Part shown: in pieces, positions 30,671 to 39,497 of the stretch
Position numbering within the stretch: the first letter of the stretch is position 1
How the letters are laid out: every line of letters begins with the position of its first letter
From: Solirubrobacter sp963848475
GTDB lineage: Bacteria > Actinomycetota > Thermoleophilia > Solirubrobacterales > Solirubrobacteraceae
Direction: 5' to 3'
DNA length: 64,000 nt
Assembly (NCBI GenBank): GCA_963848475.1
Contig: CAWKDW010000008.1
Span: 163,264 to 227,263 of the forward strand
Made by a program: the position numbers and the translations under genes
Notes under the pieces: model-generated
The model's database searches: none
Told to the model about the DNA's origin: nothing
The model's input: only the letters and a program-made list of their open reading frames with translations

Positions 30671-31432
30671 ATGAGTTACCGGCGCTTCGTCGCCCTCGGC
30701 GACAGCACGACCGAGGGCCTGATGGACCCGCTCCCGGACGGGAGCGGGTTCCGCGGCTGGGCCGACCGGCTGGCCGAGCTGCTGGCGACGATCGACCCGG
30801 AGCTGCGCTACGCGAACCTGGCCGTGCGCGGCAAGCTCGCGCGTCAGGTCCGCGCGGAGCAACTCGAGCCGGCGCTCGCGCTCTCCCCCGATCTCGCGAG
30901 CGTGCTCGCGGGGCTCAACGACATGCTGCGCAAGAACGTCGACGTCGACGCGGTGCTGGCCGAGGTCGACGCCACCGTGGGCGCGCTGCGCGACTCGGGC
31001 GCCGACGTCCTGATGTTCACGCTGCCTGACCCGGTGCCGATCAACCCGCTCGCGAAGGCCGCCGCCACCCGGCTGGTCGTCTACAACGCCGCGATCCGCG
31101 CGATCGCGCAGCGCCGCGGAGCGTTCGTCGTCGAGCTCGACGCGCACCCGGTCGCCTCCGACCGCCGGCTCTGGAACGAGGACCGGCTGCACGCGAACCC
31201 GGAGGGTCACCGCCGGATCGCGCTCGCCGCGGCGCACGCGCTCGGCCTGCCCGACACCGACGCGTCGTGGACGGACGTCTTCGTCGAGCCGCTCGGCCCG
31301 CGCTCGCGCGCGTCGCACGCGGTCTGGTTCGGCCGCTACTTCACGCCATGGCTGATCCGCCGGCTGCGTGGGCGCTCGTCGGGCGACGGCCGCGTGGCCA
31401 AGCGCCCGGAGCTCGAGCCCTTGCGGCGCTAA
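30671..31432 (+). CDS. SGNH/GDSL-type esterase
   Basis: An intact protein of 253 residues. Block I RRFVALGDSTTEGLMDPL (Ser), block II Gly in YANLAVRGKLARQV, block III Asn in VLAGLNDMLRKN and block V in DRLHANPEGHRRIA (D-x-x-H) are all in order. There is no signal peptide, so it is probably cytoplasmic. Substrate unknown (lipid or sugar ester). The stop overlaps the end of paaK on the opposite strand by four bases. Confidence 0.85.
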   Translation: MSYRRFVALGDSTTEGLMDPLPDGSGFRGWADRLAELLATIDPELRYANLAVRGKLARQVRAEQLEPALALSPDLASVLAGLNDMLRKNVDVDAVLAEVDATVGALRDSGADVLMFTLPDPVPINPLAKAAATRLVVYNAAIRAIAQRRGAFVVELDAHPVASDRRLWNEDRLHANPEGHRRIALAAAHALGLPDTDASWTDVFVEPLGPRSRASHAVWFGRYFTPWLIRRLRGRSSGDGRVAKRPELEPLRR

Positions 31433-32678
31433 CGGCGGTCGATCACGCGCACGGCCTTGCCCTCGCTGCGGGGGACCTCGCCGGGCGCCAGGACTTCCAC
31501 CCTGACCGACACGCCGATCCGTTCGCGGATCGCATGCTTGATCGCGTCCGCGAGCGCGGCGGTGTCGACCTGGGCGTCGGTGGGCTCGCAGTGGATCGTG
31601 ACCTCGTCGAGCGCCTCGGGCCGCTCGACGATGAGCTGGTAGTGCGGCGCGACGCCCTCCTGGCTGATCAGGACGTGCTCGAGCTGGGACGGGTAGAGGT
31701 TCACGCCGCGCACGATCAGCATGTCGTCGTGGCGCCCGCGGACGGCGCTCATGCGGGCGAACGTCCGGCCGCACGCGCACGGCTCGCGAGTCACGCTCGC
31801 GATGTCGCCGGTGCGGTAGCGCAGCAGCGGCAGCGCCTCCTTGGTCAGCGTCGTGAAGACGAGCTCGCCGTCGCTGCCGTCGGGAACACGCTCGCCGCCG
31901 TCAGGGTCGATGACCTCGACGAGGAAGTGATCCTCCTGCACGTGCAGGCCGTCACGGCGCGGGGCACTCCGCGGCCACGCCCGGCCCGACGATCTCCGAC
32001 AGGCCGTAGACGTTGAGCGCCGTCAGGCCCAGCTCGGCCTCGAGCTCCGAGCGCATCGCCTCGGTCCACGGCTCGGCGCCGAACAGCCCGAGCTCGAGCT
32101 CGAGCTCGTCCTTGTCGATCCCCGCCTCACGCAGGCCCTGGGCGATGTGCAGCGCGTAGGACGGCGTGCTGCACAGCACCTGGCCGCCGAGGTCGCGCAG
32201 CAGCGTGGCCTGGCGCGCCGTGACGCCGCCGGAGACCGGGATCACGAGCGCGCCGAGCTGCTCGGCGCCCTGGTGGAAGCCGAGCCCACCGGTGAAGAGC
32301 CCGTAGCCGTAGGCGTTGTGGACGACCATGCCGGGTTTGACGCCGGCCATCGCCATGCAGCGCGCCATCACTCGCGACCACATGTCCAGGTCGGCCTGCG
32401 TGTAGGCGACGACGGTCGGCGTTCCCCCGGTGCCGCTGGAGGCGTGGATGCGGCGCAGTTGGTAGTGGGCGACCGCGAGCATCCCGAACGGGTAGGCCGC
32501 GCGCAGGTCGTCCTTGACCGTGAACGGCAGCTGCGTCAGCGCGTCGAGCGAGTCGAGCTGCTCCGGCAGCGCCTCGCCGCGCGGGGTGCGCGCGGACGCG
32601 CGCGACGGTCTGCTGGAGGCGCTCGAGCTGGAGCGTCTCGAGCACGACGCGCGGCGCGTGCTCAATCCGAACGCTCAT
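31429..32678 (-). CDS. paaK: phenylacetate-CoA ligase family protein, two frame breaks
   Basis: About 416 residues, AMP-forming ligase activating phenylacetate-type acids. Marks: LPFTVKDDLRAAYPFGMLAV, HASSGTGGTPTVVAYTQADL (P-loop), NAYGYGLFTGGLGFHQGAEQ, VYGLSEIVGPGVAAEC, LRYRTGDIASVTREPCACGR and VRGVNLYPSQLEHVL. Breaks near 32610 and 31965. It is the last gene of fetA-fetB-dpgC-like-paaK; its ATG lies 17 nt inside the dioxygenase gene. No paaABCDE epoxidase genes are nearby, so it may feed the DpgC-like enzyme instead of the classical paa pathway. Confidence 0.85.
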
Positions 32679-33958
32679 GCGCGCGCCAGTTCTCCTCGAG
32701 GTTGCGGATCAGGGCCGGGCTGTAGTGGCAGGCGGCCTGCTCGCGGCAGTAGGTCGCCATGTATTCGCGGAACGTCTCGATCGGCTCCTGGCCGATCCGC
32801 AGCGCGCGGCGGTTGGCGACGCCGCTGACCGCTCCGGCGCTTGAGAGGTGGCGCGCGGTGCGCTCGATCGCGGCGTCCATCTCGCCCATCGCGACGATGT
32901 CGTCGGCCAGTTCCTCGGGCGCGAGCTCGCGGTCGGAGAGGATCGCCTGGCGCGCCCGGCGGTCGCCGACGAAGCGCGGCAGGCGGAGGTTCGCGGCGCC
33001 GGGGATGATCCCCTCGTTGCGCGCCGGCAGGGTGCAGCGCGTGCCCTCCTCGGCGAGGATGTGATCGACCGTCAGCAGCAGCTGGCAGCCGCCGCCGATC
33101 GCGTAGGTCTCCGCGGCGGCGATCCAGAGCTTCTCGACCTCCGGCCGGCTGAGCCCCCGGTAGACCTTGTGGACGAGGCCGAGGTCGCGGATCGCGAAGA
33201 AGAGATACGAGATCTGGCCGCGGTAGAGGTGCGTGAGGTTCAGGCCGGCGCCGAAGATGCGCCGGCCGGCGTAGCGCGGGTGCTCGACGACGCCGCCGCG
33301 CAGCACCGCGACCTCGATCGCCGGGTCCAGCAGCACGAGGTCGATCGCCGCCTCCAGCGGACCGGTCGTCGTGTCGTCCTCGGCGTTGAGGTGGCGCGGG
33401 TTGCGCAGCTCGACGGTGCCGACGTTGCCGTCGCGGGTGACGGCCGCCGTTCCGAGGTCGATGCTGCCGGTGGCCTCGAAGGCCTCGCGGTGCTCGAGCG
33501 CGAGCGCCGTCGGGCGCAGCATCACGTCGATCAGGTGACGGCCGGTCTCGGGGTGCGAGAGCACGTGGCCGAGCAGCAGGCCCTGGGCGATCTCGTGGCC
33601 GTCCTTGTCCTTCTGCAGGTGCTCGCGCTCGCGTTCGACCACCGCGCGGCTCGGGGTCAGGCCCGGGACGCGCTCGGCGGCGGCGTAGACGAGGTCGTCG
33701 GCGCGCAGGCCGTCGGTCCCGTTCTTCGTGAGGTCGCCGTAGAGCGCGCGGGTGTGGCGCGTCAGAAACTTGTCACGCGTGGCGTCGAGCGAGGCGAGGA
33801 TCTCGCTCGCTTCGGCCTGCTCGCGCTCGTCGCGCTGCGGCTTGGTCGGCAGGCCGGCGAGGTCGTCGGCGCGCCGCTGGAAGTACGCGCCCGCGGCGCT
33901 CGGCGTCGTGCTCGTAGTCGCCGGCGAGCGCGGGTCCTTCATTCGCCATGGGCGACAT
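32662..33958 (-). CDS. DpgC-like cofactor-independent arylacetyl-CoA dioxygenase (crotonase fold), one frame break
   Basis: About 430 residues. N-terminal helical region (QRDEREQAEASEILASLDAT, LVYAAAERVPGLTPSRAVVE), then a crotonase domain: NPRHLNAEDDTTTGPLEAAI, IEVAVLRGGVVEHPRYAGRR, GAGLNLTHLYRGQISY, YAIGGGCQLLLTVDHILAEE and GIIPGAANLRLPRFVGDR. This long form with the GGG(A/C)Q glutamine matches (3,5-dihydroxyphenyl)acetyl-CoA 1,2-dioxygenase, which uses O2 without metal or flavin to give an arylglyoxylate and free CoA. There is no glycopeptide cluster here, so the natural substrate is unknown. Break near 33900; start ATG 33958 or 33949. Confidence 0.8.
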
Positions 33959-34704
33959 CTTCGCGCAGCCGCTCGCCGGGGGCGATCCGGGTGCGCACGA
34001 TCAGCTCGGCGATGATGATCGCGCTCAGCAGCTCGACCGCGAGCAGCGTCAGCAGCACGGTCAGCTGGATCCGGGCCGCCTCGGCGGGCGAGGCGCCGCC
34101 GAGCACGAGGCCGACGAACGTGCCCGGGAGCGTGACGATGCCGACGTTGCGGGTCTGATCGATGGCCGGCACGAGGCCGGTCTTGATCGCCTGGCGGACG
34201 GTCGGCGCGAGCGCGTCGCGGATCCGGTCGCCGAGCGCGAGCCGCGTCTCGATCGCGTCCGCGTCGGCGTGCAGGCCCTCGAGCAGGCGGCGGCCCGTGA
34301 GCGTCGTCGCGGTCATCGCGCCGCCGATCAGGATCCCCGCCGTCGGGATCGACGCCTGCGGCGTGGGCTCGAACGCCCCGACGGCGATCAGGATCGCCGC
34401 GGCGCCGACGGCGGGGATTGCGATCGCCGCGATCGCCCGCGCGCGGGCCTCGGGAACGCCCTTCAGGCGACCGCCCGAGGTCAGCGCGGCGGTCGTGATC
34501 ATCGCCGCCACGAAGGCGATCGCGAGCGCCTCGTACTCGAAGACGAGCGCGATCAGGGCGCCGACGGCGGCGAGTTGGACGGTGGCCCGCAGGGCGGCGA
34601 GCGGCGATCTCCTTGGAAAGCCCGAGCCTCAGCCGATGGGCGAGCAGCACCGCGAGCGCGACGAAGGCGAGCCCAGACGCGACCTGCAGGACGGCCGCGC
34701 TCAC
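33939..34704 (-). CDS. fetB: FetB-type (UPF0014) metal-exporter permease, one frame break
   Basis: About 255 residues with seven likely membrane helices. GTG start 34704 (VLQVASGLAFVALAVLLAHR) overlaps the fetA stop. Typical FetB segments: PTAGILIGGAMTATTLTGRR, LALGDRIRDALAPTVRQAIK, VGIVTLPGTFVGLVLGGASP and QLTVLLTLLAVELLSAIIIA. A break near 34600 separates the first helix from the rest. E. coli FetAB exports iron and protects against oxidative stress. The end overlaps the start of the dioxygenase gene. Confidence 0.82.
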
Positions 34705-35337
34705 CCGGTCGTCGCCGTCCCCGACACGATCCGCAGCGTCGCGTCGGCGACCGCCTCGGCCAGCACGAGGTCGTGCGTCGCGACGATCACGATCAGCTCG
34801 CGCTTGGCGAGCGCCGTGATCGTGTCGGCGATGTGCTGCGCCGTGTCGGGGTCGAGCGCCGCGGTCGGCTCGTCGAGCAGGATCGCGTCGGGGTCGCGCG
34901 TGAGCGCCCGCGCGAGCGCGACGCGCGCGCGCTCGCCGCCGGAGAGCGCGCGGGCGGTGCGGGGCAGGAAGCGTCGGGTCGAGGCCGGCGGCGGCGAGCG
35001 CGGCGTCGCGGGCATCGTCGACGCAGCGCCGCGAGCCCGTACGCGAGGTTGTCGGCGACCGTGCCGGGCAGCATCACCGGCGCCTGGGCGACGAGCGCGA
35101 CACGGCGGCGCAGAGCGGGCGGGTCGAGCGTGAGGATGTCCTCGCCGTCGAGCGTGATCGTCCCGCTCGCGGCCTCCGCCAGGCGGTTCAGGCAGCGCAG
35201 GAGCGTGCTCTTCCCGAGCCGGAGGCGCCCGCGAGCGCGAGCACGCGGCCGCGCGCGGCGTCGAAGCTGACGTCGTGCAGCACTGGGCGTCCCGCCCGCT
35301 GAACCGTGAGGTCGCGGACCGCGATCCCGGTACGCAT
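34701..35337 (-). CDS. fetA: FetA-type ABC transporter ATPase, two frame breaks
   Basis: About 212 residues. GIAVRDLTVQRAGRPVLHDV, Walker A split by a break (LALAGASGSG / KSTLLRCLNRLAEAASGTIT), Q-loop VALVAQAPVMLPGTVADNLA, signature RALSGGERARVALARALTRD, Walker B AILLDEPTAALDPDTAQHIA and switch His in VIVATHDLVLAEAV. Breaks near 35215 and 35020. Its GTGA-type overlap with fetB and the overlaps downstream make it the head of a four-gene operon, divergent from plsC across 47 bp. Confidence 0.82.
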
Positions 35338-35369
35338 GAAAGCGATTGTGCCGGGTCCCTCGTGTTCGG

Positions 35370-35375
35370 TAGTTT
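35370..35375 (+). promoter_or_regulatory. -10 box of the plsC gene
   Basis: TAGTTT lies 9 nt before ATG 35385, with no Shine-Dalgarno between, consistent with a leaderless or near-leaderless transcript. Confidence 0.4.
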
Positions 35376-35384
35376 GACCCGCAA

Positions 35385-36229
35385 ATGGCCATGACCAACG
35401 AGGAAGCCCATGCGCTGTCGCGCGAGCGCGGAACGTCGCGACTGATCTACGGGCTCGCACGCATCCTGCTGACGCCGGTCGCCTTCGTCTGGTACCGGTT
35501 CAAGGTGACCGGTGCCGAGTACATCCCCGCCGAGGGACCAGCGATCATCGCGCCCAACCACAAGAGCTTCTACGACTCGTTCTTCGTCGGGCTCGCGACC
35601 AAGCGCCACCTGCACTTCATGGCCAAGACCGAGCTCTTCGAGGGCAAGTCGGCGCCGCTGCTCTCCGGCCTCGGCGCGTTCCCGGTGCGCCGCGGGACCG
35701 CCGATCCCGACGCGCTGGAGACCGCCCGCTACCACCTCGACCACGGCCGCGTGCTCGCGCTGTTCCCGGAGGGCACACGGCACCGCGACCCCGAGCAGCT
35801 GCGCTCGCCACGCAAGGGCGCCGGCCGGCTCGCGATCGAGGCCCAGGCCCCGATCGTCCCGTGCGCGATCACCGGCACCGACCACCTGTTCGCGCGGCTG
35901 GTTCCCGCGCCCGGTCAAGGTCCAGGTCTCCTTCGCCCCGGCGATCCAGCCGGCGCAGCTGGAGGCGACGCCCGGAGGCCGCCGCGGATCTGATCGAGAA
36001 CCAGGTCTGGCCCGAGGTCGAGCGCGAGTTCCGCCGCCTGAAGGCCAACCCGGGCCTGATCGCCGCCGTCGTCGCCGCTGTCACCGCGGGCGCCGCCGGC
36101 GGCGGCGTCGCCTACAAGAACCAGAAGAAGCCCAAGCGCCGGATCCCGACGCCGAAGATCAAGGCCCCGAAGATCAAGGCCCCCAAGATCAAGCTCGGGC
36201 GGAAGAAGAAGGGCCCCTTCCGCAAGTAA
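35385..36229 (+). CDS. plsC: 1-acylglycerol-3-phosphate acyltransferase with basic C-terminal tail, two frame breaks
   Basis: About 281 residues. Acyltransferase motif I IIAPNHKSFYDSFFVGL (H-x4-D), motif II GAFPVRRGTADPDALETARY, motif III VLALFPEGTRHRD and motif IV PIVPCAITGTDHLF. After breaks near 35910 and 35975 come an amphipathic segment, a hydrophobic stretch GLIAAVVAAVTAGAAGGGVA and a lysine-rich repeat (TPKIKAPKIKAPKIKLGRKK). The tail is not part of standard PlsC and would favour contact with acidic membrane or DNA. The 3' end overlaps the winged-helix gene by about 40 nt. Confidence 0.8.
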
Positions 36230-37038
36230 AGAGCGACTCGCCGCCGGACACCGTCCAGGTGCCGACGGCGACGCCGTCCTCGAGGATGACAGGGCGGAGG
36301 ATGCCTCCACCCGGGTGGACGGCCTTGGCGTGCTCGGCGGGGACGGTCGGGGTGCGATCGCGCCAGCCGAGCAGCAGCTCGTCGAAGGCTCGGGAGCAGC
36401 ACGCGCGGGACCGGGCCGTCCTCGCCGGCGTCGTCCTGTGGCGGGCGGCAGTCGCGCTTCGGCAGGCCGGACCAGTAGGCGAGGTCGTCCGCGGTCGCTC
36501 CGGCGTGGGCGGCGTAGTAGCGGCGGGCGAGTTCCTCCAACGAGCGGTCACGGTCCGGCGGCGGCGGCAGTTCGAGCGCGACGAAGACGCGCTCCGGCGT
36601 CTGCGCGACGCGGCCTCGCATCGCGGCGCGGGCGAGCAGGTGGACGATCGCCTGGCCCTCGACGGGTATGCCGTGCGAGGCGAGCAGGGCCTTCAGGACG
36701 GCGCGGGTCGCGGGGACGGCCGAGGCGATCAGCTCGACCGCGCGCTCGGCCTGGGCCTCGGTGACCGCGAGCTGCTTGAGCCGCCGCCGGTTGCCGGCTT
36801 CGAGGCGCGGCGCGAACAGCGGGTGCAGCCACACGAGGTCGTGCGCATGCACGAGGTGCAGCGTCGAGCGCATCAGCCACGTGATGCGCATGCCGTCGTC
36901 GAGTTCGCCGCCTCGCACCTGCATCGCGAGCGCGGGGGTGCGGACGTCCTGCGCCTGCAGCGCCAGCAGGTGCTGCAGGACGTCGCCGCCCGGCGCGTGC
37001 AGCCACTGCCCCCGTGCCCTGCGGGTGGCCTCACTCAC
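36189..37038 (-). CDS. winged-helix DNA-binding domain protein (HTH_42 type), one frame break
   Basis: About 280 residues, GTG start 37038 overlapping the mmcQ stop by 8 nt. Family marks: LLALQAQDVRTPALAMQVRG, RITWLMRSTLHLVHAHDLVW, YYAAHAGATADDLAYWSGLP, and after a break near 36430 AFDELLLGWRDRTPTVPAEH with NPGGG-like HPGGGILRPVILEDGVAVGT. Related to the AlkZ/YcaQ fold family of DNA glycosylases and to uncharacterised winged-helix proteins; the Gln-x-Asp of the first block fits that family's QxQ/QxD site. It ends early, inside the plsC gene. Confidence 0.7.
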
Positions 37039-37375
37039 CCGCGTCGAACTTCGCGATGACGCGCTTCCCCGCCTGGGTCCGCCACGCATCCTCGATCAGC
37101 TCCGCGAGCTGAATGTCTGAGACGGCGTCGAGCCGGACGAGCACGACGGGGTAGTTGTCGTAGTGCGGCGTCGTGAAGAACACGTCCGGGTCGCCGAGCA
37201 GCAGCGCGTCCTTGTCGGCCACGTCGATCACCCGGATCGCGAGCGCATCGGGGTTCGTGCGCAGCCGGCACATGAACTTGTCGCGCACCTTCAGCGATGG
37301 GGTGCCGTAGGAGGTCCCCTCGACCACGCCCGGGAAGCGCGCGCCGATCGCGACGACGTCAGCCCACTCAGCCAT
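37031..37375 (-). CDS. MmcQ/YjbR family protein
   Basis: An intact small protein of 114 residues: VVAIGARFPGVVEGTSYGTP, SLKVRDKFMCRLR, FFTTPHYDNYPVVLVRLDAV and LIEDAWRTQAGKRVIAKFD. The fold is CyaY-like and double-wing; some members are thought to bind DNA, but function is not established. It sits between maoC and the winged-helix gene with 8-nt overlaps on both sides, so all three form one operon. Confidence 0.82.
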   Translation of the reverse strand: MAEWADVVAIGARFPGVVEGTSYGTPSLKVRDKFMCRLRTNPDALAIRVIDVADKDALLLGDPDVFFTTPHYDNYPVVLVRLDAVSDIQLAELIEDAWRTQAGKRVIAKFDAGE

Positions 37376-37868
37376 CGATCGGACGCGGTCGCGAGCGGGC
37401 GGGAGCGTGCGAGCGGCGGTAGACGAGCAGCGTGCGCTTGAACGTGATCACGACGACGCCGTCCTGGTTGTAGCCCTTGGTGGCCACGGTCACGACGCCG
37501 ACGTTCGGACGCGACTTGGACTCGCGGGCCGTGAGCACCTCGGACTCGGAGTAGATCGTGTCGCCCTCGAACACCGGCGCCGGCAGCCGGACCTCGTCCC
37601 AGCCGAGGTTGGCCATCACGTTCTGGGAGACGTCGGTGACGCTCTGGCCCGTGACGAGCGCGAGCGTGAACGTCGAGTCCACGAGCGGCCGCCCCCACTC
37701 CGTCTGCGCGGCGTAGTGGGCGTCGAAGTGCAGGTCCGCCGTGTTCTGCGTCAGCAGCGTGAACCAGGAGTTGTCGACGTTCATGACGGTCCGGCCGAGC
37801 GGATGCTCGTAGATGTCGCCGACCTCGAAGTCCTCGAAGTAGCGGCCCTTCCACCCGGGCTTGATCAT
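37368..37868 (-). CDS. MaoC-like (hot-dog) dehydratase
   Basis: An intact protein of 166 residues. FEDFEVGDIYEHPLGRTVMN, the active-site helix LTQNTADLHFDAHYAAQTEW (Asp and His of the MaoC hydratase motif), GRPLVDSTFTLALVTGQSV and VFEGDTIYSESEVLTARESK. The spacing is close to mesaconyl-CoA / 2-methylfumaryl-CoA hydratase-like proteins. It probably hydrates an enoyl-CoA. Expressed from a promoter shared back to back with the methyltransferase gene. Confidence 0.82.
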   Translation of the reverse strand: MIKPGWKGRYFEDFEVGDIYEHPLGRTVMNVDNSWFTLLTQNTADLHFDAHYAAQTEWGRPLVDSTFTLALVTGQSVTDVSQNVMANLGWDEVRLPAPVFEGDTIYSESEVLTARESKSRPNVGVVTVATKGYNQDGVVVITFKRTLLVYRRSHAPARSRPRPIDG

Positions 37869-37874
37869 CCTGCC

Positions 37875-37884
37875 AGCGTACGCT
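37875..37884. promoter_or_regulatory. palindromic bidirectional -10 (AGCGTACGCT)
   Basis: The perfect palindrome AGCGTACGCT supplies TACGCT as a -10 box on both strands. On the plus strand it ends 7 nt before the methyltransferase ATG (37892). On the minus strand it ends 6 nt before the maoC ATG (37868). Both messages should be leaderless, and the two -10 boxes share the central TA. Confidence 0.55.
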
Positions 37885-37891
37885 GCGAGGC

Positions 37892-38540
37892 ATGTCCGAC
37901 TTCGAGCAACTGGCCCAGACGGTCGAACTCAACGGCCGCGACGTCGTCGACATCGGCTGCGGCGACGGCGCCTTCGTGCGCGCGCTCGCCAAGGCGGGAG
38001 CGAAGCGCGATCGGCGTCGAGGTGTCCGAGGCGGCCGTCGAGCGGGCGCGCGCGAAGGACGGCGAGAACCGCTATCTGCTGGGCGGAGCGGAGGCGATCC
38101 CGCTGCCCGATGCCTCGGTCGACCTCGCCGTGCTGATGCGCAGCCTCCACCACGTGCCCGACCCGAACGCGGCGTTCCCCGAACTCCGGCGCGTCGTCCG
38201 CGAGTTCGTCTACATCTCCGAGCCGCTCCCGACCGGCGACTTCTTCGAGCTGATGCGCGCCGTCGACGACGAGACCGAGGTGCGCGCCAACGCGCAGCAG
38301 GCGATCGCCGACGCCGCCGGCTTCGAGCGCGTGAAGACGTTCGAGTACGACGTGACGATCCCGATCGCCTCCTTCGAGGCCTTCCGCGACCGCGTGCTCG
38401 CGGCCGACCCCGAGCGAGCTTCCCGCTTCGCGGAGCTCGAGGCCGGCCTGCGCACCCGCTTCACGCCGGGCGACTTCACGGTGCCGATGCGTGCGGACCT
38501 GCTGCGCAGCGCCGGCCATCCAGCAAAGGAGCGAGCGTGA
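37892..38540 (+). CDS. class I SAM-dependent methyltransferase, one frame break
   Basis: About 215 residues. Motif I VVDIGCGDGAFVRALAKAG, motif II after the break GVEVSEAAVERARAKD, then AEAIPLPDASVDLAVLMRSL and HHVPDPNAAFPELRRVVREF. Extra base near 38005. Substrate unknown. The stop overlaps the GTG of the gntR gene (GTGA), so enzyme and regulator are coupled. Confidence 0.75.
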
Positions 38541-39217
38541 GCGTCACCCAAGAGGCCATCGACAAGATCAAGTCCATGATCATCAGCGGCGAGTTCCGGC
38601 CCGGCGCACGCCTCCCGAAGGAGGCCGACCTGGCCGAGCAACTCGGTCTCTCGCGCAACTCGCTCCGGGAGGCTGTCCGCGCTCTGACGCTGATTCACAT
38701 CCTCGAGACGCGTCAGGGCGACGGCACCTACGTCACGAGTCTCGAACCCGACGTACTGCTCGCGACCATGACCTTCGTCGGGGACTTCCATCAGGACGCT
38801 TCGCTGCTGCACGTCTTCCAGGTGCGCCGGATTCTCGAGGCGGCCGCCACCTCCCTGGCCGCCCAGTTCATCTCCGAAGACGAGCTGCAGACCTTGGGCG
38901 AATTGCTCGACGGCATGGAATCCTGCGAGACGGTCGAGGGGTTCGTCGAGCTGGATCTGGCGTTTCACCACACCATCGCCGTGGCGTCCCGCAACCCGGT
39001 GCTCGCGTCACTGCTCGAGAGCTTCGCGAACCGCACTTCCCGTGCCCGCCTGCGCCGCGGGATCGCGCAGGGCGATGCGATCGAGCAGACCAAGGCTCAC
39101 CACCGCGCGATCTACGAGTCGCTTCGCCAGCACCGCCCCGACATCGCCGGCGGCCTCGCCGTCGCACACATCGCGAGCGTCGAGGCCTGGTTCGAGCACG
39201 CCCACACCGAGGCGTAG
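38537..39217 (+). CDS. GntR-family (FadR subfamily) transcriptional regulator
   Basis: An intact protein of 226 residues. The winged helix KIKSMIISGEFRPGARLPKE, ADLAEQLGLSRNSLREAVRA and ETRQGDGTYVTS is followed by an all-helical FCD domain with the metal/ligand residues of VELDLAFHHTIAVASRNPVL and TKAHHRAIYESLRQHRPDIA. FadR/FCD regulators sense carboxylates or CoA esters and usually repress. Candidate targets are the adjacent maoC operon or itself. Confidence 0.88.
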   Translation: MSVTQEAIDKIKSMIISGEFRPGARLPKEADLAEQLGLSRNSLREAVRALTLIHILETRQGDGTYVTSLEPDVLLATMTFVGDFHQDASLLHVFQVRRILEAAATSLAAQFISEDELQTLGELLDGMESCETVEGFVELDLAFHHTIAVASRNPVLASLLESFANRTSRARLRRGIAQGDAIEQTKAHHRAIYESLRQHRPDIAGGLAVAHIASVEAWFEHAHTEA

Positions 39218-39301
39218 CCTGCAGCGCGTGACGGCACGATCGCGACCGTTCTGACCACGGGCGCCGTCACAGACGCGCGGCGTCGCGGCTCCTAGGGGAT
39301 A

Positions 39302-39325
39302 GCCGCAGCCACGGATGGCTGCGGC
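39302..39325. terminator. bidirectional terminator between gntR and the cyd operon
   Basis: Perfect 10-bp stem GCCGCAGCCA / TGGCTGCGGC with tetraloop CGGA between the converging gntR and cyd transcription units. There is no long T-run, as is usual in actinobacteria. Confidence 0.7.
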
Positions 39326-39329
39326 GAGC

Positions 39330-39497
39330 CTAACCGTCGTCCTCGCCGGACAGGAACGCGGGGTCGGCGATGGCGAAGATCCCGGCGACGATGAACACGA
39401 AGAGCAGGATCACGCCGAGCCAGATGACGTCGACGACGACCATCAGGACGACGCCGAGGATGAGGCTGGCGAGCGCGATGGCGGGCAGGCGGGTCAT
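39330..39497 (-). CDS. small membrane protein coupled to cydB
   Basis: An intact 55-residue protein. Its ATG (39497) overlaps the cydB stop (ATGA). Two hydrophobic helices, PAIALASLILGVVLMVVVDV and VILLFVFIVAGIFAIAD, end in an acidic tail (SGEDDG). Size, position and coupling recall the small bd-oxidase subunits (CydX/CydH type), but those have one helix and this sequence does not resemble them. It may be an assembly factor or a lineage-specific subunit. Last gene of the cyd operon, directly before the terminator. Confidence 0.6.
   Translation of the reverse strand: MTRLPAIALASLILGVVLMVVVDVIWLGVILLFVFIVAGIFAIADPAFLSGEDDG

Noticed and set aside
32848..34158. 436-codon plus-strand frame opposite the dioxygenase
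   Set aside because: Low-complexity Arg/Ala/Asp-rich shadow of the DpgC-like and fetB genes; no start signal or motif.
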